Of a stretch of 64,000 nt of DNA, positions 46,561 through 54,858 are shown in pieces (the stretch's first letter is position 1; every line of letters begins with the position of its first letter). The stretch spans positions 62,001 to 126,000 of the forward strand of contig NZ_FRBI01000016.1 in NCBI RefSeq assembly GCF_900142575.1, in the 5' to 3' direction. A program made the position numbers and the translations under genes. The notes under the pieces were generated by a model. It was not told where the DNA came from. It made no database searches and worked only from the letters and a program-made list of their open reading frames with translations. This DNA comes from Actinacidiphila paucisporea. Its GTDB lineage: Bacteria > Actinomycetota > Actinomycetes > Streptomycetales > Streptomycetaceae.

Positions 46561-47183
46561 ACAAACTGATCGTTCCTTACGACAAGCAGCGGTTCGACTT
46601 CGCCGCCGCGGTGAGCGCGGCCACCGGCGTGGCGGATCTCGCGCACTGGCATCACAACCACCCGGCCGCCGAAACGGAGGAGGTGTCGGGCTTCGGTGAC
46701 CAGGCCTCCGCGGCGCATCAGCGGCTCTACGGCATCGAGGAGATCTCCTCGATGTACCGGGAGTTCGTCCTGACGGTGATCACCGAGCTGGTCGGCGAGG
46801 ACGTCCGCTACCAACACGTGCCGAACTGGCGCATCCAGTGGCCGGGACGCCACGGTGTCGGCAGCTATCACTGCGACCGGAGCGGCGGCCACAACCCCTG
46901 CGAGATCACGTTCTGGGTGCCGCTGACCGACGTGACCCCGGAGAACTGCCTGTGGATCGAGTCGAGCGAGGGTGCCGGGGACTTCCGGCCCCATCCCATG
47001 CGCTACGGGCAGATGCTCGCGTTCGACAGCGCGAACCTCATGCACGGCAACGTCCGCAACGCCTCCGACCGGACCCGGGTCAGCCTCGACCTGCGGGTGA
47101 TCCCCGCGTCCGTCTTCCGCGGTGGACTGGCCACGCCACACCACACCGGCATCGGCGGCCCCATCGAATGGCACGCGACGTGA
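46554..47183 (+). CDS. StrG-like Fe(II)/2-oxoglutarate oxygenase
   Basis: The protein has 209 residues. The metal triad is H106-x-D108 (SYHCDRSGGH) and H164 (NLMHGNVRNAS), followed by R175 as a candidate 2-oxoglutarate anchor in TRVSLDLRV. The layout agrees with StrG-type proteins of aminoglycoside clusters and phytanoyl-CoA-like dioxygenases. It probably hydroxylates or oxidises a sugar or amino-acid part of the product. It begins at a GTG overlapping the previous stop and is coupled to the GMC gene by GTGA. Confidence 0.78.
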   Translation: MLNKLIVPYDKQRFDFAAAVSAATGVADLAHWHHNHPAAETEEVSGFGDQASAAHQRLYGIEEISSMYREFVLTVITELVGEDVRYQHVPNWRIQWPGRHGVGSYHCDRSGGHNPCEITFWVPLTDVTPENCLWIESSEGAGDFRPHPMRYGQMLAFDSANLMHGNVRNASDRTRVSLDLRVIPASVFRGGLATPHHTGIGGPIEWHAT

Positions 47184-48742
47184 CCGACGTCGTTACCGAG
47201 CCCGGTCCGGCGTACGACGCGATCGTCGTGGGATCCGGTTTCGCCGGCTCTTGGGCGGCGAAGGAGCTGGCCGAGGCTGGATTCCGCACCCTCGTCGTCG
47301 AGGCCGGGCCGGTACGCCGCGCTGAGGAGGTCCCGGACCGCGCCGCCCCGTACGCTGCCGGCCATCACGATGAGCGCACCTGGACGCGGCAGCCGGTGCA
47401 GCGCACCCACTTCAACTTCGCCCCGCGCGGTCCCCACTTGTTCGTCGACGACCTGGAGCAGGCGTACGAGACGCCGCCAGGCAAGCCGTACACCTGGATC
47501 CGTGGCATGCAGGTCGGCGGGCGGTCGTTGCTGTGGGGCGGGTCGGCGCTGCGCCTGTCCCCGTTCGAGCTGGCGGCCGGCGAAGTCGACGACTGCTTGC
47601 TGAGCTGGCCGATCGGCTACGACGACCTGGCCGCCGTCTACGGTGCGGTGGAGGACCTGGTCGACCTGCGGGGCACGGCTGAGGGGCTCGCGCAACTGCC
47701 CGACGGGCGCTTCCGCGGCAAGGCGCCGGAGCTCACCCCCGCTGAAGTGTCCTTCCAGCACGGCTACCGCCGGCTGAACACCCGCCCGATCCCGGTGCGT
47801 TTCGTCTCGGCCGATCAAGGCGAGGACCGCTGGCCGGGGTTCACCATGCAGGCCACCGCCCTGGCCAGGGCCGAGTACACCGGCCGGGTGACGCTGCGAT
47901 CGGACGCCCGGGTCACCTCGGTCACTGTCGACCCGGAGAACGGCCGCGCGACCGGCGTACGCTACGTGGACGTCGTCTCCGGCTCGCGGCACCACGCTCG
48001 CGCCCGGGTCGTGTTCCTCTGCGGCGGCACCATCGAGACCGCCAGGCTCATGCTTAATTCGCACAGCCCGCGCCATCCGGACGGGCTCGGCAACAGCAGC
48101 GGCTGGCTCGGTCGGGGTCTGATGGATCACCCGCTGGTCACAGCCTCCGGCGTCCTGGACGGCTATCCGCCGATGCCCACGCACCCGCCGGCCGGGCGCC
48201 AGAGCGGCCTGCTCGTCCCACCGCCGCAGCCGGCGACCGGCGACAGCCGCCCCTTCGCCCTCTGGGTATCGCTGCAGCGTGGAGGCTCCGCTCCGGCGAC
48301 GGGCACGATCGACGCGCAGGGAGAGATGCTGCCGTACTGGCACAACCGGGTGCGGCTCGGGGACGCCTTGGACCGGTGGGGCGTTCCCGTGCCGATCATC
48401 GAGTGTGGATACGGGCCGCACGAGGGGCGGCTTTATCACGCCATGCGCGGCGAGATCGAGCGGGCCGCGTCCGTCGCGGGGCTGCGGCTCACCTCGGTCG
48501 GGGACACCCTGACGGCGCCCGGCCGCAACGTCCATGACCTGGGTACCGCGCGGATGGGCCGGTCGCCGGCCGACTCCGTCGTGGACCGGGACAACCGCTG
48601 CTGGGACGCGCCGAACGTCTTCGTCGCTGACGGTGCCTGCTTTCCCTCCGGCGGGTGGCAGAACCCGACCCTCACCATCATGGCGATCGCGGCGAGGGCG
48701 GGGCGGTTCGCCGCGAAGCTGCTGCACGACAAGGCGTACTGA
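47180..48742 (+). CDS. GMC-type FAD-dependent oxidoreductase
   Basis: The protein has 520 residues. FAD binding is shown by YDAIVVGSGFAGSWAAKELA and a downstream RGMQVGGRSLLWGGSALRL (GMC signature). The C-terminal block GTARMGRSPADSVVDRDNR and GGWQNPTLTIMAIAARAG carries the substrate-side His/Asn region. Family members oxidise sugar or cyclitol hydroxyls to ketones. Placed directly after a StrG-like oxygenase and before sugar-nucleotide genes, it likely performs such an oxidation on the glycan. Confidence 0.88.
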   Translation: MTDVVTEPGPAYDAIVVGSGFAGSWAAKELAEAGFRTLVVEAGPVRRAEEVPDRAAPYAAGHHDERTWTRQPVQRTHFNFAPRGPHLFVDDLEQAYETPPGKPYTWIRGMQVGGRSLLWGGSALRLSPFELAAGEVDDCLLSWPIGYDDLAAVYGAVEDLVDLRGTAEGLAQLPDGRFRGKAPELTPAEVSFQHGYRRLNTRPIPVRFVSADQGEDRWPGFTMQATALARAEYTGRVTLRSDARVTSVTVDPENGRATGVRYVDVVSGSRHHARARVVFLCGGTIETARLMLNSHSPRHPDGLGNSSGWLGRGLMDHPLVTASGVLDGYPPMPTHPPAGRQSGLLVPPPQPATGDSRPFALWVSLQRGGSAPATGTIDAQGEMLPYWHNRVRLGDALDRWGVPVPIIECGYGPHEGRLYHAMRGEIERAASVAGLRLTSVGDTLTAPGRNVHDLGTARMGRSPADSVVDRDNRCWDAPNVFVADGACFPSGGWQNPTLTIMAIAARAGRFAAKLLHDKAY

Positions 48743-48771
48743 CCGGAAGCGGATCCACCTGAGAGGAAACC

Positions 48772-49296
48772 ATGAACTCGCAGCCACACCCACTGTCGCA
48801 CGCCGAGTACACGAGAAGCGTGGATGAGGAGCGCTACCCCGACGATCCGCACGTTCCGCTGGACGAGCCGTTCGTCAACGCGGCGGGCAGCATTCTCAAC
48901 GTCCTTCTCGAGAGGTTCACCTCGGTGGCGCTCATCGAGAGCCACCCCGGCGCCGTCCGGGCCAACCACTACCACAAGACCGACTGGCACTACGCGTATG
49001 TCCTGTCCGGCAGCGTCGTCTACGGGTGGAGGCCCGCGGACAGCACCGAAAACGTTCAGGTGAGGACCTTCACGACGGGCCAGATGTTCTTCACGCCACC
49101 CCGCGTCGCGCACGTGATGTACTTCCCGGAACGCACCACGTTCATGACCTTCGCCCGGAACAAGCGCGACCACGATTCCCACGAGGGCGACGTGGTGCGC
49201 CTACCACCGATCTTCGACGCCAGGTGGTCACCCTTCACCGGGCAGTTCACCATCGGCGCCGACGGCTTCGAGCCCAGCGGCGGACCTCGGTCGTGA
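48772..49296 (+). CDS. Cupin-fold protein
   Basis: The protein has 174 residues with a single cupin barrel. VRANHYHKTDWHYAYVLSG provides the metal-binding H-x-H and later H, and FTTGQMFFTPPRVAHVMYFP supplies the second His. It resembles dTDP-sugar isomerase/epimerase-type cupins and polysaccharide-cluster cupins. Its likely substrate is a nucleotide sugar, by context. GAGAGGAAA precedes the ATG. Confidence 0.75.
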   Translation: MNSQPHPLSHAEYTRSVDEERYPDDPHVPLDEPFVNAAGSILNVLLERFTSVALIESHPGAVRANHYHKTDWHYAYVLSGSVVYGWRPADSTENVQVRTFTTGQMFFTPPRVAHVMYFPERTTFMTFARNKRDHDSHEGDVVRLPPIFDARWSPFTGQFTIGADGFEPSGGPRS

Positions 49297-50546
49297 GCTC
49301 GATGAGACAACGCCGTACGTGTGCGCTCTGCGGTACGGAAACGGCCGGCCAGGTGGTCCTGTCGCTGCCGCCCACCCCCTGCGCGAACGAGTTCGTCGTG
49401 GACAAGTCGCAGAGGCAGGCGCGCTACCCGCTGGACCTCCAGCTCTGCCCCTCGCCGCACTGCGGGCACCTGCAGTTGGCCGGGGTGGTCAGCCCGTCGA
49501 CCCTGTTCGACAACTACGTGTACGCCTCGGGGACGTCCCCGTCGTTCGTCCAGCACTTCTCGGATTACGCCAAGCGGGTGATCGACCTGTTCGGCCTCGA
49601 CGATACTTCGCTGGTCATCGACGTCGGGGCCAACGACGGAACGCTGCTGCGGCAGTTCGCCGAGCACGGGTCGACCCGGGTGCACGGTGTCGAGCCGGCG
49701 CGCGGCATAGCCGAGATCGCCGAATCGCGGGGAATCCCGACGACGGTGGCCTTCCTGGACCCCGCCGTCGCGCGGGACCTGCGGCAGCGGTTCGGGCCCG
49801 CGGCCGTGGTCACGGCGAACAACGTCTTCGCCCACATCGGCGACCTGGAGCAGGCGACCGCCGCCGTTCGCACCCTGCTCGGCCCCGACGGGGTGTTCAT
49901 CTTCGAGGTGTCCTACCTCGCCGATGTCATCGACAATCTGCTCTTCGACACGATCTATCACGAGCATGTCGCCTACCACACGGTCCGGCCGCTGGTCGGC
50001 TTCTTCGCGCGCATGGGAATGACGTTGTTCGACGTGGAGCGGGTTCCCACCCACGGCGGCTCGATCCGTGTCTACGTGGCGAGCGGCGACCGCTCCGTGA
50101 GTCCGCGGGTGGCTGAACTCGTGAAATCGGAGGAAGAAGCGGCTCTCTTCTCCACCTCGACGTACGAGAGCTTCGGGAAGCGCATCCGGGCTCAGGGGCA
50201 GAGCCTGCGTGAGCAGATCGCGTCCCTGAAGGGAAAAGGCTGGCGCCTGTGCGGCTACGGCGCGCCGGCGAAGCTGACGACCCTCATGTACTCCTTCGCG
50301 CTCGACGCGGACGACTTCGAGTTCATCGTGGACGACAGCCCCCTCAAGCGAGGGCTCTTCACGCCCGGCACCCACATACCCGTGGTCGGCGCCGAGCGGC
50401 TGGCGGAGGTGTCCGGCCGGCGGTACTGCTCGCTGGTCTTCGCCTGGAACTACTACGAGAACATCGTCGCCAGCCACGAGAGCTGGTCCGGTGCCTGGCT
50501 CAATCCCCTGACTCTGGACCTGCTGGACGGAAAGGCAGTCTATTGA
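49293..50546 (+). CDS. Sugar C-methyltransferase (TylC3/NovU type)
   Basis: The protein has 417 residues. The N-terminal zinc domain has C-x2-C (CALC) and C-x4-C (CPSPHC). The SAM motif is VIDVGANDGTLLRQF, and the family-specific IYHEHVAYHTVRPL and WRLCGYGAPAKLTTL blocks are present. Such enzymes methylate C3 of 4-keto-NDP-hexoses, so a branched sugar is expected. The GTG start overlaps the cupin stop (GTGA); ATG 49302 is possible. It ends with TTGA coupling to the next gene. Confidence 0.88.
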   Translation: MSSMRQRRTCALCGTETAGQVVLSLPPTPCANEFVVDKSQRQARYPLDLQLCPSPHCGHLQLAGVVSPSTLFDNYVYASGTSPSFVQHFSDYAKRVIDLFGLDDTSLVIDVGANDGTLLRQFAEHGSTRVHGVEPARGIAEIAESRGIPTTVAFLDPAVARDLRQRFGPAAVVTANNVFAHIGDLEQATAAVRTLLGPDGVFIFEVSYLADVIDNLLFDTIYHEHVAYHTVRPLVGFFARMGMTLFDVERVPTHGGSIRVYVASGDRSVSPRVAELVKSEEEAALFSTSTYESFGKRIRAQGQSLREQIASLKGKGWRLCGYGAPAKLTTLMYSFALDADDFEFIVDDSPLKRGLFTPGTHIPVVGAERLAEVSGRRYCSLVFAWNYYENIVASHESWSGAWLNPLTLDLLDGKAVY

Positions 50547-51595
50547 GCTCGCTCATCGAATCGGATATCGACGACATCTGTATCGGCCTCGGGGCGGACG
50601 CGCACCAGTTCAGCGGCAAGAGTGTCCTGCTGACGGGCGCCCGCGGCTTCGTGGGCCAGTACCTGGCGGCCGTCTTCCAGCGGCTCAACTCGGCGTATCT
50701 GCGCGAGCCCTGCCAGGTGCTGGCGATGGACAACCTGCGGACGCCCGCCGATACCGGCACCGCGCCGGACCAGGACCCGCACATCGCCTACGTCGAACAC
50801 GACGTGGTCCAGACCTTCCGGCCGGACTCGAAGGTCGACTTCGTCGTGCATGCGGCCGGCATCGCCAGCCCGCACTATTACCGCAAGTTCCCGCTGGAGA
50901 CCATGGACGTCGCCACCCAGGGCCTGCGGAACATGCTCGACATCGCCCGCGACGACAATGCGCGGCTCGTCTTTCTGTCGTCATCGGAGATCTACGGGAA
51001 TCCCGACGCCGCGCACGTGCCGACCGCCGAGGACTACAACGGAAACGTCTCGTGCCTCGGTCCGCGCAGCTGCTACGACGAGTCGAAGCGATTCGGGGAG
51101 AGCCTTCTGCGGGTCTACGTGCAGCAGTTCGGCGTAGACGCGGTGATCGCGCGGCCGTTCAACGTCTACGGGCCCGGCTTGAGCCGCGAGGACTATCGCA
51201 TCATGCCGAACATCGCGGCCCGGCTCTCCAGCGGGGAGCCGATCGACGTCTACGGCGACGGGAGCCAGACCCGTACCTTCTGCTACGCCACGGACGCGAT
51301 CACCGGGTTCCTGCTGGCGCTGTTGCGCGGGCAGCCGGGCGAGGCGTACAACGTCGGTGCCTCCGAGCCGGAGATCTCCATCATCGACCTGTTGACTTTC
51401 ATACGCGATGAAGTGCCGGCACCCGACCTCGAATTCACCGTGCGGGACTATCCGGACAGCTACCCCAGTGACGAGCCGATGCGGCGATGCCCCGACCTGA
51501 CCAAGGCCGCTGACCAGCTGGGTTACCGTCCCTCCGTTCCCTTTGCCGACGGTCTGCGGAAATTCATCAAGTGGTCCCAGGAGTCCTACCGGTGA
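50543..51595 (+). CDS. NDP-sugar epimerase/decarboxylase (extended SDR, UXS-like)
   Basis: The protein has 350 residues from a TTG that overlaps the previous stop. The NAD-binding motif is SVLLTGARGFVGQYLA. The catalytic triad is SSSEIYGNP with CYDESKRFGES (YxxxK). ARPFNVYGPGLSREDYR and DGSQTRTFCYATDAI are typical of UDP-glucuronate decarboxylases and related 4,6-dehydratases/epimerases. It should supply or modify a UDP/dTDP sugar for the glycosyltransferases of the operon. Confidence 0.87.
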   Translation: MSSLIESDIDDICIGLGADAHQFSGKSVLLTGARGFVGQYLAAVFQRLNSAYLREPCQVLAMDNLRTPADTGTAPDQDPHIAYVEHDVVQTFRPDSKVDFVVHAAGIASPHYYRKFPLETMDVATQGLRNMLDIARDDNARLVFLSSSEIYGNPDAAHVPTAEDYNGNVSCLGPRSCYDESKRFGESLLRVYVQQFGVDAVIARPFNVYGPGLSREDYRIMPNIAARLSSGEPIDVYGDGSQTRTFCYATDAITGFLLALLRGQPGEAYNVGASEPEISIIDLLTFIRDEVPAPDLEFTVRDYPDSYPSDEPMRRCPDLTKAADQLGYRPSVPFADGLRKFIKWSQESYR

Positions 51596-51599
51596 TCGC

Positions 51600-52490
51600 G
51601 TGCGGCAGACGAAGCTAGGACTCATCGGCACCGGGCGGTGGGGTTCGAGATATCTCGACACCGTCGGCCGCCTTTGGCCGGACGGTGCGGTACTGGTCTC
51701 CGACACGGCCGGAGGCGCCGGCGCCGGGCGCGGCGACGCGGTGCGCTGGGACTCGCCTGCCGCGCTCATCCGGAACGCCGCGGTCGACGGGGTCATCATC
51801 GCCTCACCGGCGGCGACCCACTACGCGATCACGGCCCTGGCGCTCGACGCCGCCTTGCCCGTGCTGGTCGAGAAGCCGGTAGCGCTCAGCCTGGACGAGA
51901 CCCGTTCCATCCGGGTCCTGGCGGCATCCCGGCGAAGCACGGTCATGGTCGGCCACCAGCATATGCACGCACCGGCGTTCCAAGAGCTGCGCGAGCGCAC
52001 GGCGGGACGCGCGGTGGCCGCGATAACGAGCGCCGCCGGCGGTGACGGGCCGGTGCGCGCGGACTGCGACGTCCTCTGGGACTACGGCCCGCACGACATC
52101 GCAATGGCACTCGGCCTCCTCGGCGGCGAGGACCCGGTGACGGAGGCGTTCGCCCGGTGCGAGGTCTTGGGGCCCGGGCGGCAAACGTGGCGGGTGGGCA
52201 TCGGCGTCGGCGCGACGCGGATAAGGTGCCGCTTCACCAACTCCGCGACGGTCAAGCACCACCGGTTCGGGGTGCGGCTGGCCGACGGCGACGAGTTCCT
52301 GTACGACGACTTCGCGGCGCACCGGCTGACCTTCGGAGGCACCCCGATCCGTATCGCCAGCACCTTGCCGCTGGACCGGCAGATCCAGGCCTTCGTGGCG
52401 GCCGTACGGGGTGACGGCGCCGATTCGAGCGGCTCCGATCTGGCGCTCTCAGTGAGGGTGGCCGAGGTACTCGCCGGGCTCAGCGCGTGA
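51600..52490 (+). CDS. Gfo/Idh/MocA-family oxidoreductase
   Basis: The protein has 296 residues. It starts VRQTKLGLIGTGRWGSRYLD with the NAD(P) GxGxxG, has VLVEKPVALSLDE (EKP motif) and a catalytic-site block, DYGPHDIAMALGLL. It likely oxidises or reduces an NDP-sugar carbonyl, for example at C3. It is the last gene of the operon, 5 bp after the epimerase, from a GTG start; IS remnants follow directly. Confidence 0.85.
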   Translation: MRQTKLGLIGTGRWGSRYLDTVGRLWPDGAVLVSDTAGGAGAGRGDAVRWDSPAALIRNAAVDGVIIASPAATHYAITALALDAALPVLVEKPVALSLDETRSIRVLAASRRSTVMVGHQHMHAPAFQELRERTAGRAVAAITSAAGGDGPVRADCDVLWDYGPHDIAMALGLLGGEDPVTEAFARCEVLGPGRQTWRVGIGVGATRIRCRFTNSATVKHHRFGVRLADGDEFLYDDFAAHRLTFGGTPIRIASTLPLDRQIQAFVAAVRGDGADSSGSDLALSVRVAEVLAGLSA

Positions 52491-52564
52491 ACGCCTCGCT
52501 GGTAGCCGATGATGCCCCCGAGCTCGGCTAGCGTGAAGAAGAAGCAGAATCGGGACGAGAACGG

Positions 52565-52935
52565 TTGCCGCGTGCCCTGGGAGAGGCTCAGCGAAAAAAG
52601 GACATCGAGATCCTCGATCTGCGGCACCAGTTGCTGGTCCTGCAACGCCAGGTCGGCAAGTCCGCTTTCACCGATACCGATCGTGCCATCCTCGCCGGTC
52701 TGCTCCACCACCTCCCTCCGTGGGTGGTGCAGCTCGGACGCAACCTCCTCATGGACCTCGAAGACACGGGCAGCAAGGCCAGCTTCCTGATCCGCGACCG
52801 TGACTCCAAGTTCACGACCGCCTTCGACGCCGTGCTCGCCGACGCCGGAATCGGGATCGTCAGGAGCGGCATCCGGACACCGCGCATGAACTCGATCATG
52901 GAGCGCTGGATCCAGACCCCTGGCTGCTGGAACGC
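52565..52935 (+). mobile_element. IS481-like integrase remnant with internal deletion
   Basis: KKDIEILDLRHQLLVLQRQV plus AILAGLLHHLP (N-terminal part) is joined directly to VVQLGRNLLMDLEDTGSKAS, FLIRDRDSKFTTAFDAVLAD and RTPRMNSIMERWIQT (second catalytic Asp and Glu region). The residues between are deleted, removing the first catalytic Asp, so the element is dead. Confidence 0.75.
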
Positions 52936-53022
52936 CGCCGCAGATCCTCGGCATGGCCGCCGCCTGCACATCGACGACTCCGACAGCTCCGACGACATGC
53001 CCCATCGCCGCTCCCCCGGTGA

Positions 53023-53149
53023 AATGGCCTCCTTGCGCAGCGGCCTGCTGCTGATGGAGGAGCTCGCCGACGCGTGGGGCGTCGACCCGCGCGGCGACGG
53101 CAAATCCACGTGGTTCGAGTCCTACGACAAGCTCCCCCGTGCCCCGTAG
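53023..53149 (+). pseudogene. C-terminal scrap of an anti-sigma/HATPase regulator
   Basis: The tail MASLRSGLLLMEELADAWGV continuing PRGDGKSTWFE is the usual end of streptomycete RsbW-like ATP-binding proteins (GRGLxLVxxLADxWGVxPxxxGKxVWFE). It is fused in frame to the integrase remnant, with the ATP-binding N and G1 boxes absent. Confidence 0.6.
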
Positions 53150-53282
53150 CCGGACCCTGTCGGGGGGAGTGGCGCCCGGGTGCGGTCCCCCGTCGGGGAG
53201 AGGACCATGGAAGTGGGCGCGGTCCGGCGGTGACCGCCCGCGCGGACCCGGACCCGGTACGGGACCACGGGAGGTGCGGTCC

Positions 53283-53501
53283 ATGGCGAAGCGGTACGGC
53301 TCGCCCCCCGACCCCGGCGCGCGGACCCCGCGCCGCGTACGGCTCCCCGGCTTCACGGGGGAGGACGACATCGGCCTCGGCGACGCGATCGGGCGCGCCA
53401 CGCACGCGGTGGGGATCACGCCCTGCGGCGGGTGCCGGAAACGGGCCCGCGCGCTGAACCGGCGAGTGGTCGTGTCCGGTCGGCGTCGTCACGGCCGCTG
53501 A
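53283..53501 (+). CDS. Small basic protein with PGF motif and Cys pair
   Basis: The protein has 72 residues from an ATG behind GGGAGGTG. It contains RVRLPGFTGEDDIGLGDAI (residues 19-37) and then ITPCGGCRKRARALNRRV. It is Arg-rich, with one CxxC pair that may bind metal or form a disulphide. It opens a three-gene string with the PatG-like protein and a Cys-rich protein that also has a PGF element. The role is unknown. It could be a modified peptide precursor or a small accessory factor. Confidence 0.6.
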   Translation: MAKRYGSPPDPGARTPRRVRLPGFTGEDDIGLGDAIGRATHAVGITPCGGCRKRARALNRRVVVSGRRRHGR

Positions 53502-53558
53502 TCCCCCGACGGGCCACCGATCGCGGTCCCGTCACGGAACTGAAGGGTGAGGCTTGCC

Positions 53559-54368
53559 ATGACCGACGACCAGCTCCCGAACGACCCCGGCAGCGGACCG
53601 CCCCCCTATGTCTACGCACTCGGCCGGATCGACTTCCGCTTCCCGAGCACGGGAGTCGAGAAGGAGTTCGCGCAGACCATCGGCCGCACCAGGACCGCGA
53701 ACCTCACCGACCGCCAGGCCCTGTGCGAGATCCTGGCCAAGCCGGAGAACCGCTATCTGGTGCGCGAGTTGACGTTCGTCCTCACCATTCGCGGGACGGA
53801 CACCTACATCCTCGAACCCGACGATCCGCGAGACTTCGACCTGCTCGCGGACGCCGTACGCCCCAGGCCCCAGCCGGACGACCTCGACGTCGTCATCGGG
53901 CACCGCGCGGCCTGTCCCACGGGTGGCGGGTGCGACGGGCGGGCGCTGCCCGTCGTGCGCTTCTCCCAGATCTACTCCTTCGACAGCGACTCCCTCATAG
54001 GAGCCCTGGAAAAGCCTGAGGACGTGTCGGGCGAGCAGTTCGACGCCGCCGCGAAGGAGTTGCTGGCACGGATCATGCTCGTGGCGGACAACACCGGAGC
54101 CGCGCCCGAGCATCGGGCGATCAACTATCTGGCCGTCCGCTGCCCGTCCGTCTACCGCAGGACGTTCGAGGCGTACCGCGACGAGTCGTCTCTGTCGTCG
54201 ATCGAGGTGCGGCCCTCCCCGGTGAGCCAGACCCGACTGGTCATGAACGTGGTGTTCGCGTACACGCAGCGCACCACGGGTGTCACCGACAAGCATCTGT
54301 TCCCGGTGGACGCCACGGAGAGGTATCCGTACCTGCAGGGCAGCCCGCAACCGTACTACGACCACTGA
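53559..54368 (+). CDS. Protein resembling the PatG C-terminal domain
   Basis: The protein has 269 residues. PYVYALGRIDFRFPSTGVEK and EFAQTIGRTRTANLTDRQA match the start of the domain that ends cyanobactin maturation protease PatG and also occurs alone in many bacteria. Later conserved pieces are YLVRELTFVLTIRGTDTYIL and YRRTFEAYRDESSLSSIEVR. No subtilisin triad is present, so it is not a protease by itself. In PatG this domain has no assigned catalytic role. It is flanked by two small PGF-motif proteins, spaced 57 and 22 bp, suggesting a common function. Confidence 0.7.
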   Translation: MTDDQLPNDPGSGPPPYVYALGRIDFRFPSTGVEKEFAQTIGRTRTANLTDRQALCEILAKPENRYLVRELTFVLTIRGTDTYILEPDDPRDFDLLADAVRPRPQPDDLDVVIGHRAACPTGGGCDGRALPVVRFSQIYSFDSDSLIGALEKPEDVSGEQFDAAAKELLARIMLVADNTGAAPEHRAINYLAVRCPSVYRRTFEAYRDESSLSSIEVRPSPVSQTRLVMNVVFAYTQRTTGVTDKHLFPVDATERYPYLQGSPQPYYDH

Positions 54369-54390
54369 CGCGCCACGGAGGTGACGCCCC

Positions 54391-54804
54391 ATGAACATCC
54401 CCGGCTTCATCGGAGAACGGACCACCTGCGGACAGCACACCGCCTACCGTCGTGCGGTCGCAGGAGTGGACTACGGCGCCTGCCGGGACGAGTGCCGGGA
54501 GGAGAGCCGGCGCCAGTGCCAGAACTCGTACGATCCGCAGGCCTGCGCGGCGCGGGTCTACAAGAGCTGCATGCGGGAGTGCACGTACGAGCCCTACTGC
54601 TACGACGTGACGAAGCACGATCCCAACGGCAGCGTCTGGCAGCGGACCGTGTGCCGGGAGTACGACGGGAGCATCGACCCGCAGACTCCCTGGTGCCGCA
54701 CCGCGCAGAAGTGCGAGGGCAGCATCCTCTCGGAGCGGACCGAGTGCCAGCGGGACGACGGGACCGTCGACGTGACGGAATGGCACTCGGTGGACATCTG
54801 CTGA
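54391..54804 (+). CDS. Cysteine-rich protein with N-terminal IPGF motif
   Basis: The protein has 137 residues and 13 cysteines, an unusually high share. The N-terminus is MNIPGFIGERTTCGQHTAYR. The middle has two CxxxC pairs (CRDEC and CMREC) plus regularly spaced single Cys, and the protein ends in Cys. No signal peptide is visible. The MNIPGFxxE opening is one I recall from many small bacterial proteins of unknown role, and it recalls RLPGFTGE in the 72-residue neighbour. It has a very good ribosome site (GGAGGTGA). It may be a substrate of the locus, a metal binder, or a disulphide-rich toxin. Confidence 0.65.
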   Translation: MNIPGFIGERTTCGQHTAYRRAVAGVDYGACRDECREESRRQCQNSYDPQACAARVYKSCMRECTYEPYCYDVTKHDPNGSVWQRTVCREYDGSIDPQTPWCRTAQKCEGSILSERTECQRDDGTVDVTEWHSVDIC

Positions 54805-54820
54805 CAGCCGGCCCGCAGTA

Positions 54821-54848
54821 CCCCGGCACCGGCGTGACCGGTGGCGGG
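54821..54848. terminator. Hairpin between convergent genes
   Basis: CCCCGGCACCGG and CCGGTGGCGGG form a stem of about ten pairs with one mismatch around a five-base loop. It stands between the end of the Cys-rich gene and the end of the converging giant gene, so it could stop both. Confidence 0.45.
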
Positions 54849-54858
54849 ACCCCTTGCG

